In this document: positions 26,505 through 35,700 of the stretch, one piece after another
How positions within the stretch are numbered: position 1 is the stretch's first letter
Layout of the letters: every line of letters begins with the position of its first letter
From: JAZDFC01 sp043808235
GTDB taxonomy: Bacteria > Bacteroidota > Ignavibacteria > Ignavibacteriales > Melioribacteraceae
Reading direction: 5' to 3'
DNA: 56,185 bases
Assembly (NCBI GenBank): GCA_043808235.1
Contig: JAZDFC010000007.1
Coordinates: 1 to 56,185, forward strand
Position numbers and translations under genes: made by a program
Notes under the pieces: generated by a model
Told to the model about the DNA's origin: nothing
Seen by the model: the letters and a program-made list of their open reading frames with translations, nothing else
The model's database searches: none

Positions 26505-28439
26505 ATGATGGAAAAAAGAAGAGACAACCCATACTCCATCAGCGATAATCTGAAATCAATATTTATAATCTTTTTTGTTGTGCTAATTCTTAATAGTGCC
26601 TGCTTTGCTCAAACAGACTTCATATCAACAAATCTCCCGATTATTGTTATTAATACAAACGGCAAACCAATCCCCAACGAACCAAAGCTTGATGCAACAA
26701 TGGGTATAATTGATAACGGACCGGGAATAATTAACAACATTACGGATCCGTTCAACGGTTACAACGGAAAAATTGGGATTGAAATCCGGGGACAAAGCAC
26801 ACAACAGTTTCCTAAAAAACAATATGGAATTGAAACACGCGATGATGCCGGCAGCGACCTAGCAGTTTCGCTTTTGGGGTTGCCTTCGGAAAGCGATTGG
26901 GTGTTGAATGCCAATTATCTTGATAAAACTTTTATGCGAAATGTTCTCGCATATAAACTTTATAATGATTTTGGAAGATATGCAACGCGCACACGTTTTT
27001 GCGAAGTCGTGTTGAACGGCGAATATATCGGGCTGTACATTCTGCAGGAAAAAATTAAACGCGATAATAACCGGGTTGATATTTCGAGGCTCGATCCGGA
27101 GGATATTTCCGGCGACGATTTAACCGGCGGTTATATTTTTCGAATAGATAAAGTCCGTAATGCGGATGTGTATTGGAGTTCGCCCTTCGCACCTTACGAG
27201 GGAACAAACTCTAAGATAAATTATCAGTATTATTACCCCGATCCGGATGAAATTACAACAGAACAAAAAAATTATATTCGCGAATACGTTACAGCCTTTG
27301 AAACCACAATGAATTCACCCACCTACAACGATCCGTTTGCAAATTACCTGGACTACATTGATATCGATTCATTCGTTGATATGTATGTTTTTAATGAGTT
27401 TACTAAAGTCACTGATGCGTACCGAATCAGCACGTATTTTTATAAAGATCGCGGTGGAAAATTGGTTGCAGGTCCGCCATGGGATTTTGATATTGCATTC
27501 GGAATTGCAAATTATGATAACGGCTTTGACCCCGCTGGCTGGCAAGTGTTTGTAAAAAACGGAACCTCGTGTGAAAATCCGTTTTGGAGCGGCAAACTAT
27601 TTAACGATTCCATATTCAAAAACAAATTTGTTAAGCGATGGCACGAAGTTAAAAATACAGTTTTCAGCGCCGACACGATTGATAAATTTATTGACGAAAC
27701 CCTCCAGGGGATTGACGAAGCGCTTACAAGAAACTTTAATAAGTGGAAAATACTTGGTCTCTACGTCTGGCCAAATAGATACATATTTAAAACTCATGCC
27801 GAAGAAATTAATTATTTGAAAAACTGGATTAAAGAACGCACAGATTGGATGAACGCTGAGTTACCGGCAACTTATTCAACTATTGAATGGTACGAGCGAG
27901 ATTTAACAGAATTGAATTTCGAAGTTAACATTCCAAAGACTTTACACAGATCATATTTCGTAAAAAGCTCCCAGAATATTTCATCAATCGATTTACTTTG
28001 CCAGGATGCAAATGTGCGTTTTAATTCGGCAGGGGATTCGTTGACGATTATCGTGCAACGTGCAGGTAATTACACAATCAAGGGTGTTGCTTTAAACGAT
28101 GGATCGGTAATTTCAATTTCCCCCAAATATAACATTACAGCAGAAGTAAAAGTTGAGCCCGACACGCTCCTTCCTCAAACATTCCGGCTGTTTCAAAATT
28201 ACCCGAATCCTTTTAATTCAGGGACGATTATCGAATATCAAACAAAAGAAAACTGTTTTGTACAGTTAAAAGTAATTGATATTCTCGGAAGAAAGGTTTC
28301 AACTCTCGTCAACGAAGAAAAACAAACCGGTAATTACAAGATTGAATTCGATGGGGGTAATCTCCCAAGCGGCGTATATTTTTACTGTTTAGCCGCGGGG
28401 CAATTTACGGATGTAAAAAAAATGGTTCTGCTAAGATAG
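26505..28439 (+). CDS. CotH-kinase-family secreted protein with T9SS sorting domain
   Basis: The 644-residue protein has a signal peptide (hydrophobic 20-36 then CFAQ), a CotH domain at about 60-440 and a C-terminal T9SS sorting domain (LFQNYPNPFNSGTIIEYQ, VIDILGRKVSTLV, LPSGVYFYCL). CotH blocks include IEIRGQSTQQFPKKQYGIE, LLGLPSESDWVLNANYLDKT, LYILQEKIKRDNNRVD and the PPWDFDIAFG metal-site motif. CotH proteins in spores and other bacteria are atypical protein kinases; a secreted T9SS version would act on surface or extracellular proteins. The kinase activity of this branch is inference. An upstream Met at 26505 or 26508 fits the reading; no strong ribosome-binding site. Confidence 0.88.
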   Translation: MMEKRRDNPYSISDNLKSIFIIFFVVLILNSACFAQTDFISTNLPIIVINTNGKPIPNEPKLDATMGIIDNGPGIINNITDPFNGYNGKIGIEIRGQSTQQFPKKQYGIETRDDAGSDLAVSLLGLPSESDWVLNANYLDKTFMRNVLAYKLYNDFGRYATRTRFCEVVLNGEYIGLYILQEKIKRDNNRVDISRLDPEDISGDDLTGGYIFRIDKVRNADVYWSSPFAPYEGTNSKINYQYYYPDPDEITTEQKNYIREYVTAFETTMNSPTYNDPFANYLDYIDIDSFVDMYVFNEFTKVTDAYRISTYFYKDRGGKLVAGPPWDFDIAFGIANYDNGFDPAGWQVFVKNGTSCENPFWSGKLFNDSIFKNKFVKRWHEVKNTVFSADTIDKFIDETLQGIDEALTRNFNKWKILGLYVWPNRYIFKTHAEEINYLKNWIKERTDWMNAELPATYSTIEWYERDLTELNFEVNIPKTLHRSYFVKSSQNISSIDLLCQDANVRFNSAGDSLTIIVQRAGNYTIKGVALNDGSVISISPKYNITAEVKVEPDTLLPQTFRLFQNYPNPFNSGTIIEYQTKENCFVQLKVIDILGRKVSTLVNEEKQTGNYKIEFDGGNLPSGVYFYCLAAGQFTDVKKMVLLR

Positions 28440-28447
28440 AAAGAGAC

Positions 28448-28602
28448 AATAGTGTACTGCCACAGATATAAATATACATGGCAGTCACGGTCCACACCGT
28501 GACTGAGTTGCGTTTTTTAACTAATATCTTAAGCGCATCTGTCACAGAATGGTCCGTGACAGCCGAGCCAATGGGTAGAACTGTAAGTGGCAGAACACTA
28601 TT
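28448..28602. repeat. 155-bp MITE-like element with 16-bp terminal inverted repeats
   Basis: The ends AATAGTGTACTGCCAC (28448-28463) and GTGGCAGAACACTATT (28587-28602) are inverted repeats with one mismatch. Two inner perfect hairpins lie at 28482-28505 (9 bp, CAGTCACGG) and 28539-28562 (7 bp, CTGTCAC). It holds no coding frame. The layout is that of a small non-autonomous mobile element; no transposase of matching ends is in the window. Confidence 0.5.
28482..28518 (+). terminator. Terminator-like hairpin within the MITE-like element
   Basis: CAGTCACGG (28482-28490) and CCGTGACTG (28497-28505) form a 9-bp stem with 6-nt loop, and six Ts follow at 28513-28518. This could end the transcript of the CotH-family gene. 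Confidence 0.6.
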
Positions 28603-28701
28603 AACCTATTGATCTGGTTCAGATATGCCATTATAAACTCATATCTTGTTTTTCAAGTAGGAAATATTTAGGTTGGTTTTGAAATAATTATAAGGACAAT
28701 A

Positions 28702-28932
28702 ATGGAAGCTATTTTTAGAGGTTCGATCGAACAATTGAATCCTCTTACAATCGAAAAAATAAAAAATCTTTTTGGGGATAATTCGATAATAGAAATTAGA
28801 ATCAAACAGTACGAAGATGAGACTGATTATCTGTTCTCAACAGAATCAAACAGAAACTCCCTCGAAAAATCTCGTGAACAATTTAATAGCGGAGATTTTG
28901 TAATTCAAAACATTGAGGAATTGGGCACTTGA
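28702..28932 (+). CDS. Antitoxin of a YoeB-type module (predicted)
   Basis: The 76-residue protein precedes the YoeB-like toxin and ends by overlapping its start (TTGA, 4 nt). It is acidic overall and small, as antitoxins are, but the sequence FRGSIEQLNPLTIEKIKNLF, IEIRIKQYEDETDYLFS does not show a standard Phd or RelB signature that I can identify. The role is inferred from position and the coupled start. Confidence 0.65.
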   Translation: MEAIFRGSIEQLNPLTIEKIKNLFGDNSIIEIRIKQYEDETDYLFSTESNRNSLEKSREQFNSGDFVIQNIEELGT

Positions 28933-29180
28933 TTAATTTCACAAAAGAGGCGTGGGAACAATATTTATCCTGGCAACGGAATGACAAACGAATATTTATA
29001 AAAATTAACGAATTAATAAAAGAGTGTTTACGAACTCCATTCGAGGGCAGCGGCAAACCAGAACCATTAAAGAGAAATCTTTCCGGTTTCTGGTCAAGAA
29101 GAATTGATGATGCACACAGATTTGTTTATAAATATGAGAATGGTAACCTATTCATTTTATCATGCAAGTTTCATTATTGA
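28929..29180 (+). CDS. yoeB: Txe/YoeB-family mRNA interferase toxin
   Basis: The 83-residue protein has the length and the catalytic residues of YoeB: Glu45, Arg64 in DDAHRFVYKY, and the C-terminal pair His82 and Tyr83 in CKFHY. YoeB cleaves mRNA in the ribosomal A site. The start is a TTG at 28929 that overlaps the antitoxin stop as TTGA. It lies directly after a MITE-like element and before a palindromic repeat at 29202, an environment consistent with insertion. Confidence 0.9.
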   Translation: MINFTKEAWEQYLSWQRNDKRIFIKINELIKECLRTPFEGSGKPEPLKRNLSGFWSRRIDDAHRFVYKYENGNLFILSCKFHY

Positions 29181-29201
29181 TCCGTCATTGTTTTTAAATA
29201 T

Positions 29202-29246
29202 GATATTTCTCTACCTCCCAAAAACTCGTAGAAGATATGTCATATC
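29202..29246. repeat. GAAATGACATATCT-type palindromic repeat, copy A (reverse orientation, degenerate)
   Basis: Read on the minus strand this 45-bp block begins GATATGACATATCTTCTACG and ends GGTAGAGAAATATC. It matches the 47-bp palindromes at 30168-30214 and 32669-32715, with more mismatches. It lies 109 nt before the TonB gene. Confidence 0.55.
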
Positions 29247-29354
29247 TAACACAGAATATTTTTATTTTTGGATAGGATTTTTCTTCTTCCTTCATTATTT
29301 ATTGATTGAAAGTATTTATAATTCTCACAATTACACGGACAAAAATAGAGTAAT

Positions 29355-30146
29355 ATGAATTTTTCTTTCCCTGCATACTTCGATTTAACAGAACTGATTT
29401 TCCATTATAAAAACAAAGAGTATGGCGCGTATTCCCTCCGGAAGTCTTATAACTTTTATCTATCTATTGCGCTATGGATTGTTGTTACCATTTTCATTCT
29501 ATTTACATCCGGTCCTTTGATATACAGCAAAATTAAAGGTACAGATGAAACGCAAAAAGATAAAATAAAATTAGTGCAAATATCGCAGCTCGCGGAACCA
29601 CCTTCGATTATTGCTGATAGAAATTTGGACAGAATTATTTCTCCTGCTCAGCCGAAAGCAACTGTAAAGTTTATTGCCCCACAAGTAAAACCGGATGCGG
29701 ATGTTAAGGAAGAATCTATTCCCACAACTGAAGAACTAAAGTCTGCAAATCCCGGTACAAAAACATTGGAAGGTGTTTTAAACGGATTAGAAGCAGAACT
29801 TGTTGAGTATGAAGAGGAAGAAGATGATTATGTTGAACAAAAAGAATTGCCGTATCTTGTAGCTGTGGATGTAATGCCCGAACCCGTTGATGGAATGAGC
29901 GGAATTCAAAGAAGAGTTGTTTATCCCGCATCGGCAAAAAATGCAGGCGTTGAAGGCACAGTGATGGTGAAAGCATTTGTGGATGAAAAAGGCACTGTTC
30001 GCAGAGTTGAGTTGATTAAAGGCATAGGCAGCGGCTGCGATGAAGCCGCATTGGCAGCAGTTAGATCCACACGATTTTCTCCCGGCAGACAGGATGGCGA
30101 GTATGTAAGAGTTCAAGTTTCCATTCCCGTCAAATTCAAAATTTAG
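29355..30146 (+). CDS. tonB: Energy transducer TonB
   Basis: The 263-residue protein has a Bacteroidota-style TonB layout. The N-terminal cytosolic part reads ELIFHYKNKEYGAYSLRKSYN, a single membrane helix covers about 32-52, and a periplasmic linker of charged and Pro residues follows. A C-terminal TonB domain covers about 175-263: RRVVYPASAKNAGVEGTVMVKAFVDEKG, IGSGCDEAALAAVRSTRFSPG. It couples proton-motive force from ExbB/ExbD to outer-membrane TonB-dependent receptors. No exbB or exbD is beside it. It is flanked on both sides by copies of the same palindromic repeat. Confidence 0.9.
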   Translation: MNFSFPAYFDLTELIFHYKNKEYGAYSLRKSYNFYLSIALWIVVTIFILFTSGPLIYSKIKGTDETQKDKIKLVQISQLAEPPSIIADRNLDRIISPAQPKATVKFIAPQVKPDADVKEESIPTTEELKSANPGTKTLEGVLNGLEAELVEYEEEEDDYVEQKELPYLVAVDVMPEPVDGMSGIQRRVVYPASAKNAGVEGTVMVKAFVDEKGTVRRVELIKGIGSGCDEAALAAVRSTRFSPGRQDGEYVRVQVSIPVKFKI

Positions 30147-30167
30147 GCGAGTCAGTTTTCATTGATA

Positions 30168-30214
30168 GAAATGACATATCTTCGTGAGCAAAGGGCAGGT
30201 AGATATGTTATTTC
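30168..30214. repeat. GAAATGACATATCT-type palindromic repeat, copy B
   Basis: The left arm GAAATGACATATCT (30168-30181) faces AGATATGTTATTTC (30201-30214), one mismatch from perfect. The inner part is CGTGAGCAAAGGGCAGG-like. It begins 22 nt after the TonB stop. Confidence 0.75.
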
Positions 30215-30414
30215 TAATTTTAGATACTTACTTATTGATCTTATCTTGTTTATTCCTAATTGACTTCGACATTCAAAATTCCTTCTTCAGTATTCGATAT
30301 TCCTTCCTTCTTTTAACAATGAATCCGTCTATTCGCCGGGCAGTCCCGTCACAAATCGCCGGGCAGGTATTGAACGCCGAATTTCGAATGATGAAGTTGA
30401 CGCTCGATAATTAT

Positions 30415-30456
30415 ACGCTACTTCAAATCCCTCTCGGCTGAATCCGCGTCTCCCTT
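30415..30456. repeat. CTCGGCT-type 42-bp repeat, copy 1
   Basis: It starts ACGCTACTTCAAATCCCTCT and continues CGGCTGAATCCGCGTCTCCC. A copy 120 bp away at 30577-30618 matches at about 36 of 42 positions. Copy 1 runs into a perfect 10-bp hairpin (GTCTCCCTTT/AAAGGGAGAC). Confidence 0.6.
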
Positions 30457-30576
30457 TATTAAAGGGAGACTGTTTTAAATTTTCCCCCTTTGGCAAAGGG
30501 GGTGTCAGCCGAAGGCTGACGGGGGATTTGCTATGCCGGATTGTGCACAAAATAAATTTTTATGCATCACAATTCC

Positions 30577-30618
30577 ACGCTATTTCAAATCCCTCTCGGC
30601 TAAAGCCGTATCTCCCTC
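30577..30618. repeat. CTCGGCT-type 42-bp repeat, copy 2
   Basis: It starts ACGCTATTTCAAATCCCTCT and continues CGGCTAAAGCCGTATCTCCC, the direct repeat of the block at 30415-30456. An AAAGGGAGA piece also recurs about 30 bp downstream. Confidence 0.6.
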
Positions 30619-30669
30619 CAAATAAAAAACAGTAGGATGAGTTTACTAAAGGGAGAAATTAAAACAAAA

Positions 30670-30710
30670 CCCAACTTTGAACCGGTGATTGCCGGGAAAG
30701 TTGGGCTTTC
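30670..30710 (-). terminator. Intrinsic terminator for the beta-propeller lipoprotein gene
   Basis: CCCAACTTT (30670-30678) pairs with AAAGTTGGG (30697-30705), with an inner CCGG pair. On the minus strand the stem is followed by TTTTGTTTT, and it stands 27 nt after that gene's stop. Confidence 0.8.
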
Positions 30711-30731
30711 TTGAATTATTAAATTAATGCA

Positions 30732-31790
30732 CTATCTTGAATAATACACTGCTAAATCGTCTTTCACATGATTATCATAAATGGGATACCGTAATTGTCT
30801 TGTTATTATGTTTTCAATTCCAATCGCTACGCCCCATTTAGCTTCTCTGATTTTCCCTGAATAATCCTTATAGGGATTATCACTTGAAATGTATACTACT
30901 TCTTCATTGCTGATGTAAAAACAATACGCTATTCTTAGCTTATTTGTACTTCCTAACAGTTTAAAAGGGCTCTCGATTCCGTTGAGAATATTATATTGAA
31001 CAAGTGTGTCTTTTCGTGTAAAGAAAAAACTTGTATTTTCATTATTCCATCCACTTAAAAGAAAGCTCGATGATTTCCTTAGAATCCACTTTAATTCTTT
31101 GTTAGCAATATCATATAACCCAATCTTAAATTCTTCATTAAAATCGAATGGAGATGCTCCGAATGCCAGATATTTCCCATTTTGAGAGAAAGAAATTTCT
31201 GTGATTTTACATTCTTCATGTGTATCTAGGAAAATACTCAAGGAATCCCCATACTCGTTAAGCCTATATATTTTATTATCATAGTCTGAGAAATATATAC
31301 CGCTTTTAGTCCATGTTAGTCCATTGAATTTAGCGACACTTATTTCAGTATTCAAAAAATATATTTGATTTATGAGTCCTGTATTAAGATCAATATAAAA
31401 TAAATTTGTAACTGCCATTGCCTGTGAATTATCATGAATATGCCAGTCAAAATGATCTCTTGACGAGGCAAATAATATTTTTGTTCCATCAGGCGACCAA
31501 CACAAATTATCCTCAAAATCATTATCATCGGTGAGCCGATAGAGAGTGGAATCGGGTAAATTATAAACAAATATATCTCCAAAACCGTAATCCATTGCAA
31601 TCCTTTTCTCATCAGGAGCATGCATCCTTAAAAAGGCGAATTTCTGTTTTGATTCCGATAGCTTTTTCAACTCATCCTTGCTCAACGGACTAACAAATCT
31701 ATTATTTTCACCAGATTGGGAATCATTTTTCGTTAAACAACTGATACATATAATAGATATAATGAAAAGAATAGACACAATTATTTTCAT
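30732..31790 (-). CDS. Lipoprotein with WD40/TolB-like beta-propeller repeats
   Basis: The 352-residue protein has a lipoprotein signal ending at Cys19 (ICISCLTKN). The rest contains TolB/PD40-like repeats: SPDGTKILFASSRDHFDWHI, SQNGKYLAFGASPFDF, YDIANKELKWIL and the LTDDNDFEDNLCW block. PD40 proteins in this group are often surface or periplasmic scaffolds. No enzymatic motif was seen. It follows the orphan RHS tip on the same strand with a 40-nt gap, but a functional link is not evident. The strong terminator at 30670 ends the unit. Confidence 0.8.
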   Translation of the reverse strand: MKIIVSILFIISIICISCLTKNDSQSGENNRFVSPLSKDELKKLSESKQKFAFLRMHAPDEKRIAMDYGFGDIFVYNLPDSTLYRLTDDNDFEDNLCWSPDGTKILFASSRDHFDWHIHDNSQAMAVTNLFYIDLNTGLINQIYFLNTEISVAKFNGLTWTKSGIYFSDYDNKIYRLNEYGDSLSIFLDTHEECKITEISFSQNGKYLAFGASPFDFNEEFKIGLYDIANKELKWILRKSSSFLLSGWNNENTSFFFTRKDTLVQYNILNGIESPFKLLGSTNKLRIAYCFYISNEEVVYISSDNPYKDYSGKIREAKWGVAIGIENIITRQLRYPIYDNHVKDDLAVYYSR

Positions 31791-31830
31791 TAGAATACCT
31801 TAATTTTTAAGAAATATGTCAAAATTATAA

Positions 31831-32508
31831 TCACCATTTAGTTCCGGACCATTTATGTTCAATTCGGGCAGGCTGATTATTTTCTTCTTTTTTATCATAA
31901 CCATATTTTTTATATAAAGTAGGATTAAGTTCTTTCAGTTTCGCGTCTAATAATCCCATTACTGTTGCAGTAGCTACTTCAGGTTTTAAATCAGATTGAA
32001 TTAATAATTTATCCGTAAATCTCAATGTAAAATCACCCGGCTTATTAGACTGTTGTGAATTATTATCTTTATCAAAATACCCCTTTTTAACCAAATCACT
32101 ATTTTCACGTAAAACCATTGCGAATGCTTGTGTTTCCCAGTCCTCTCTTTCTTTGTGTTCAGCATATTTAGCCAAATCCAATGTAAATTTCCCACGTTCA
32201 AGAAAATTAGAAAATCCATCAGAAAATGCACCTATCATTTTTACAGCTTTATTATAAATATAATCCTTGCCAGTTTGGAGTAAAATGTCGATAGTATTAT
32301 CACACACATCATTTTGGACAAAACGAAAAGGTGCAAAAAATTCTCCAATCATTCCTTGCATTGCGTTATAAGGACTAAAAAAAGCATAGCCTGTGTTTCC
32401 CTTGCTAACTGTATATAATCCATTGGGATCAAAATAATTTATAGGATTATTCAACGTATAATTATACGGACTCCAACCCGGATATCCTTCGGCAAGCTCA
32501 GGACAGAT
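31831..32508 (-). pseudogene. Orphan RHS-repeat tip (C-terminal fragment without RHS core)
   Basis: The open frame runs from after the TAA at 32511-32509 to 31831. It begins with the end of an RHS-associated core, GYPGWSPYNYTLNNPINYFD, then PNG and about 190 residues of unknown tip. The full core and YD repeats that should precede it are missing; only short repeat-like DNA lies upstream. The first ATG of the frame is at 32454, so a 207-residue product is possible. RHS tips can be toxins, and this one is not similar to any family I recognise. Truncation is clear; whether a short product is made is not. Confidence 0.7.
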
Positions 32509-32668
32509 TTATCCGCCAGCGGGTCGGGTTATTCCAACGCCCTAATTTGCTGCTTTAATAGCGGGCGCGGAAGTTATGCAGCGCTTATTATCCATTCACT
32601 TATTCAAAGAACATTCACACGAAAAATTAACGATTTCAAGTTGAATTGGGAAATGAATTTTGATTTTA

Positions 32669-32715
32669 GAAATGACATATCTTCGGTAGAAAATAAAGGG
32701 TAGATATGTCATTTC
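32669..32715. repeat. GAAATGACATATCT-type palindromic repeat, copy C
   Basis: The 14-bp arms GAAATGACATATCT (32669-32682) and AGATATGTCATTTC (32702-32715) are a perfect inverted repeat. The inner sequence includes TCGGTAGAAAATAAAGGGT, similar to copy B. It sits next to a terminator of the T9SS protein gene. Confidence 0.75.
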
Positions 32716-32720
32716 AAAAA

Positions 32721-32746
32721 AAAAGCCGGCATAGTAACCGGCTTTT
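32721..32746 (-). terminator. Intrinsic terminator for the 1020-aa T9SS protein gene
   Basis: AAAAGCCGG (32721-32729) pairs with CCGGCTTTT (32738-32746). On the minus strand the T-rich side extends into a run of nine Ts, and it stands 20 nt after the stop codon at 32767. Confidence 0.85.
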
Positions 32747-32766
32747 AAAAATTGTTAATTGCATTC

Positions 32767-35700
32767 TTATTTTATGAGGGTCATCTTCTTTGATTCTGTA
32801 AATTTGCTTCCGTACATGCTTACTGCCGTTAATCTATAAATGTAAACTCCGCTTGCTAATCCATCACTGTTAAATTCAACACGGTGTCTTCCCGCTATGT
32901 GGAATCCTTCGGCTAATGTTTTAATCTCGTTACCGAGAATATCGTATAGTTTTAATGTAACTCGCGACTGAACGGGTAAAGAAAATTTAATTGTTGTCGA
33001 TGGATTAAATGGATTCGGATAATTTTGTGTCAATTCATAATCTTTCGGCAAATCCAGATTGGCTTCGATGACTTTTGATAAAGAATAGTTTCCCTCAGTA
33101 TCTAATTGCTTCAATCGGTAATAATATTTTCCGTTAATAGCCGATTCATCTTTAAATGAATATGAGTTCATATCTTCCGACGAACCACTTGCTTGAATAT
33201 ATCCAATTTTTATAAATGAATAATTATCTTCGCTTCTTTCAATATCGAAACCCAGGTTATTTCTTTCGGTTGAGGTTCGCCAATATAAATCAACAGCGTC
33301 ATTTACAACTGATGCGTGGAATGATGCAAGTTCAACCGGCTGCTGACTGCCGTCATAGGAAAGAGTTAGTTTCAATTGATTTAGCGCAGATGTTGCAGGA
33401 TTACTGAATGTACCTTTACCGGATGCAAAATTCTGGTTGATAATTTCACCATTGGCGGCATCTTGAATATTCATTGTTACACCGGCAGGCAAGGTAAAAT
33501 TCAGAATCAATCCTTTTGAAGCAGAACCAAGATCATAATCGAGATAATGAATTTGATCGCCTTTGAAATTATTGCCGCCGGTGCGATAATCTCTGTAAGA
33601 AGCAAAATTAAAAGACGATGAAGATAAATTAAATCTCGCGTCGAAGGCATTTGGCGCTATTGGCGGAAGTTCTCTTTCACCGAGAGATTCGTCGAGACTA
33701 TTCGCAGCAGATGGATCGATACCGCCGTGCAAAGTAATCTCATTTGTTGAGGCTCTGTCGGAGGCAAAAATGGCTATCTCAATTAATGAGGTTAAAGTAT
33801 TGCCTGGCAAAGTCGTATCATCAACAGGTTTTTTGGGCACTGTGCTAATATCCAATGTACCTATTGCATTAGCTTTTACCCAATATCCTTTGCCGGGCTC
33901 GAGCGACGTTTCCGATGTATAACTGCCATTATAACCGAAATAATCAGAGATAATATTTCCAACGAGATCCGACACAATGTTTGCTACTAAAACACTTTGA
34001 TGAAATGGGCCAATTATATTCCATCCCTCCGTTACAGGAATTGTTGTTGAGAGCGGAAGCCCTTGTACTGCAAAATTTTCGTCGGCATCAAATTTTAACC
34101 AATAGCCTTTCCCATTTGAAAATTCAGTAACGGAATTGTAAGCGCCATTATACTCAAACGCGTCTGATGCAGCTGTAGGAAATAAGGTAGATACAGTCAT
34201 ATCATCTGCATCGAGCGGAATTGAAATAATATTCCAGCCATTATTCACGGCAAAATTTGAAGTAAGAACAGAAGAAATCTGGAATGAAGCAATTCTTGTC
34301 TTCCATCCGGAATATGAAGTTGTTTGCATATATTCGGTAGTGTACCAAAAAGTCATATCATCGGCGGGATCCACAGACATACCGCTGTAATCTCCCCATC
34401 TTCCTCTTCCGTAATAATCCGAACCAGTCTGCGAACCCGCACCTGTTCTAATTTCGATTTCAGAAACAGTCATATCTCCAAGGGGATCAGATGGAATCCT
34501 GCCCGTGGCTCTAATAGAAGGATGAAGCGTGCTGCTCGAAATACTGTAACCAAGAGCAATATTTCCAGCACCATCCATATTAATACTACCCATCCATCGT
34601 GAATGAGTGTCGCTCGCCGGGGCGAAAGTACCTTCTTGATATAACGTCCAATTCGAACCGGTGCGTCTGAATTCGTACCATCTGAGCCCTGCACGGTTAG
34701 TTCCGACATTAACAGTATGATTGGTAACCATCGCCTCGTAACTTCCGAAATTACGATATTGCAAAGGAAACATTAATCTACCTTCAAGTATATCGAGCCG
34801 TTGGGAAGTGCCAGGCTGCGCCACATCCTGTGAAAAAGAAGAATTGAAACCGGCAACTGTAATTGTGCTTGGACCTGTGAGCTGAGAATTTGCTGTATTA
34901 TTCCAATCGACTGTAAGAGAATAGTATTTGATAGAATTTGAACTTCCGATGTACATTAAATAGTTCGGTGAATTTACCGGAGGAGCATCTCCATCAACGT
35001 GTGATGGCAGAACACTACTGATACTACTTCCCAAATTAAAGAACACCATATCGGCGCTCCCACCAACTAACATTTGGTCGCGTTCCAATACTGCGATTCC
35101 TGCACCGCGCCAATTTAAACTGCCAGATGTAAATTGGTTAACGGTGAGATAATATCCATCAGGCCAAACTGCAATTTTCGGATAATCCGGCATATGAGCA
35201 AACTCGAAACCATACCTATACCAGGCACCGAGAGGATCACCGGTTTCCGAGACAGCGATCAATTCATAAAAAGGTCCGTTAGGATAATTGGGTAATGCAA
35301 ATTGACTAAAAATCCATCTATCGGCTAATTCATCATACAACACAACCGGATCGCCGTCATTCGAACCATCCCATGGATCTCCGAAACCATTCCAAAGAGT
35401 ATTATTATTCGCCGGTCCGTAAAGTGAGTTGCCTTCTTTATCCCAAATCTGAAATGAAAGATTAATCATTTGAATGTAATGATCGGGGCCAACATCTCCT
35501 TGCGTATCCGGCGGGAATACACCGTTCCTATTAGGAATCCCATCAAAATTTTGAATAGTACCTGTATTTACTCGATATGGTTCATTCACTTGTTTTGCTA
35601 AGTCTTCGCCGTTATATTCAAAATTATTTGGCATATCAGTTTTATTCGGGACGACGCCTTTTTCCCATTTGCTTTTGCCGGGGGGGATTATTTGCATATC

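Larger units (their letters stand above)
30147..30731. other. 585-bp gene-free stretch packed with palindromic repeats
   Basis: No credible gene is present. The stretch holds a 47-bp palindrome (30168-30214), a stretch of pyrimidine-rich words, then two related 42-bp blocks at 30415 and 30577. Three perfect stems sit within or between them: 30448-30457/30461-30470 (GTCTCCCTTT), 30484-30491/30495-30502 (CCCCCTTT) and 30504-30510/30514-30520 (GTCAGCC). It ends with the minus-strand terminator at 30670. It looks like an accumulation site for mobile palindromes between TonB and a lipoprotein gene. Confidence 0.65.

Noticed and set aside
30184..30441. 85-codon plus-strand frame in the repeat-rich gap
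   Set aside because: It runs through a palindrome and low-complexity pyrimidine words; codon use and composition do not look like a gene.
32520..32620. Possible integron attC-like or recombination site behind the RHS tip
   Set aside because: Short GCTGC/GCAGC arms exist, but the RYYYAAC and GTTRRRY boxes do not fit and no integrase is near.
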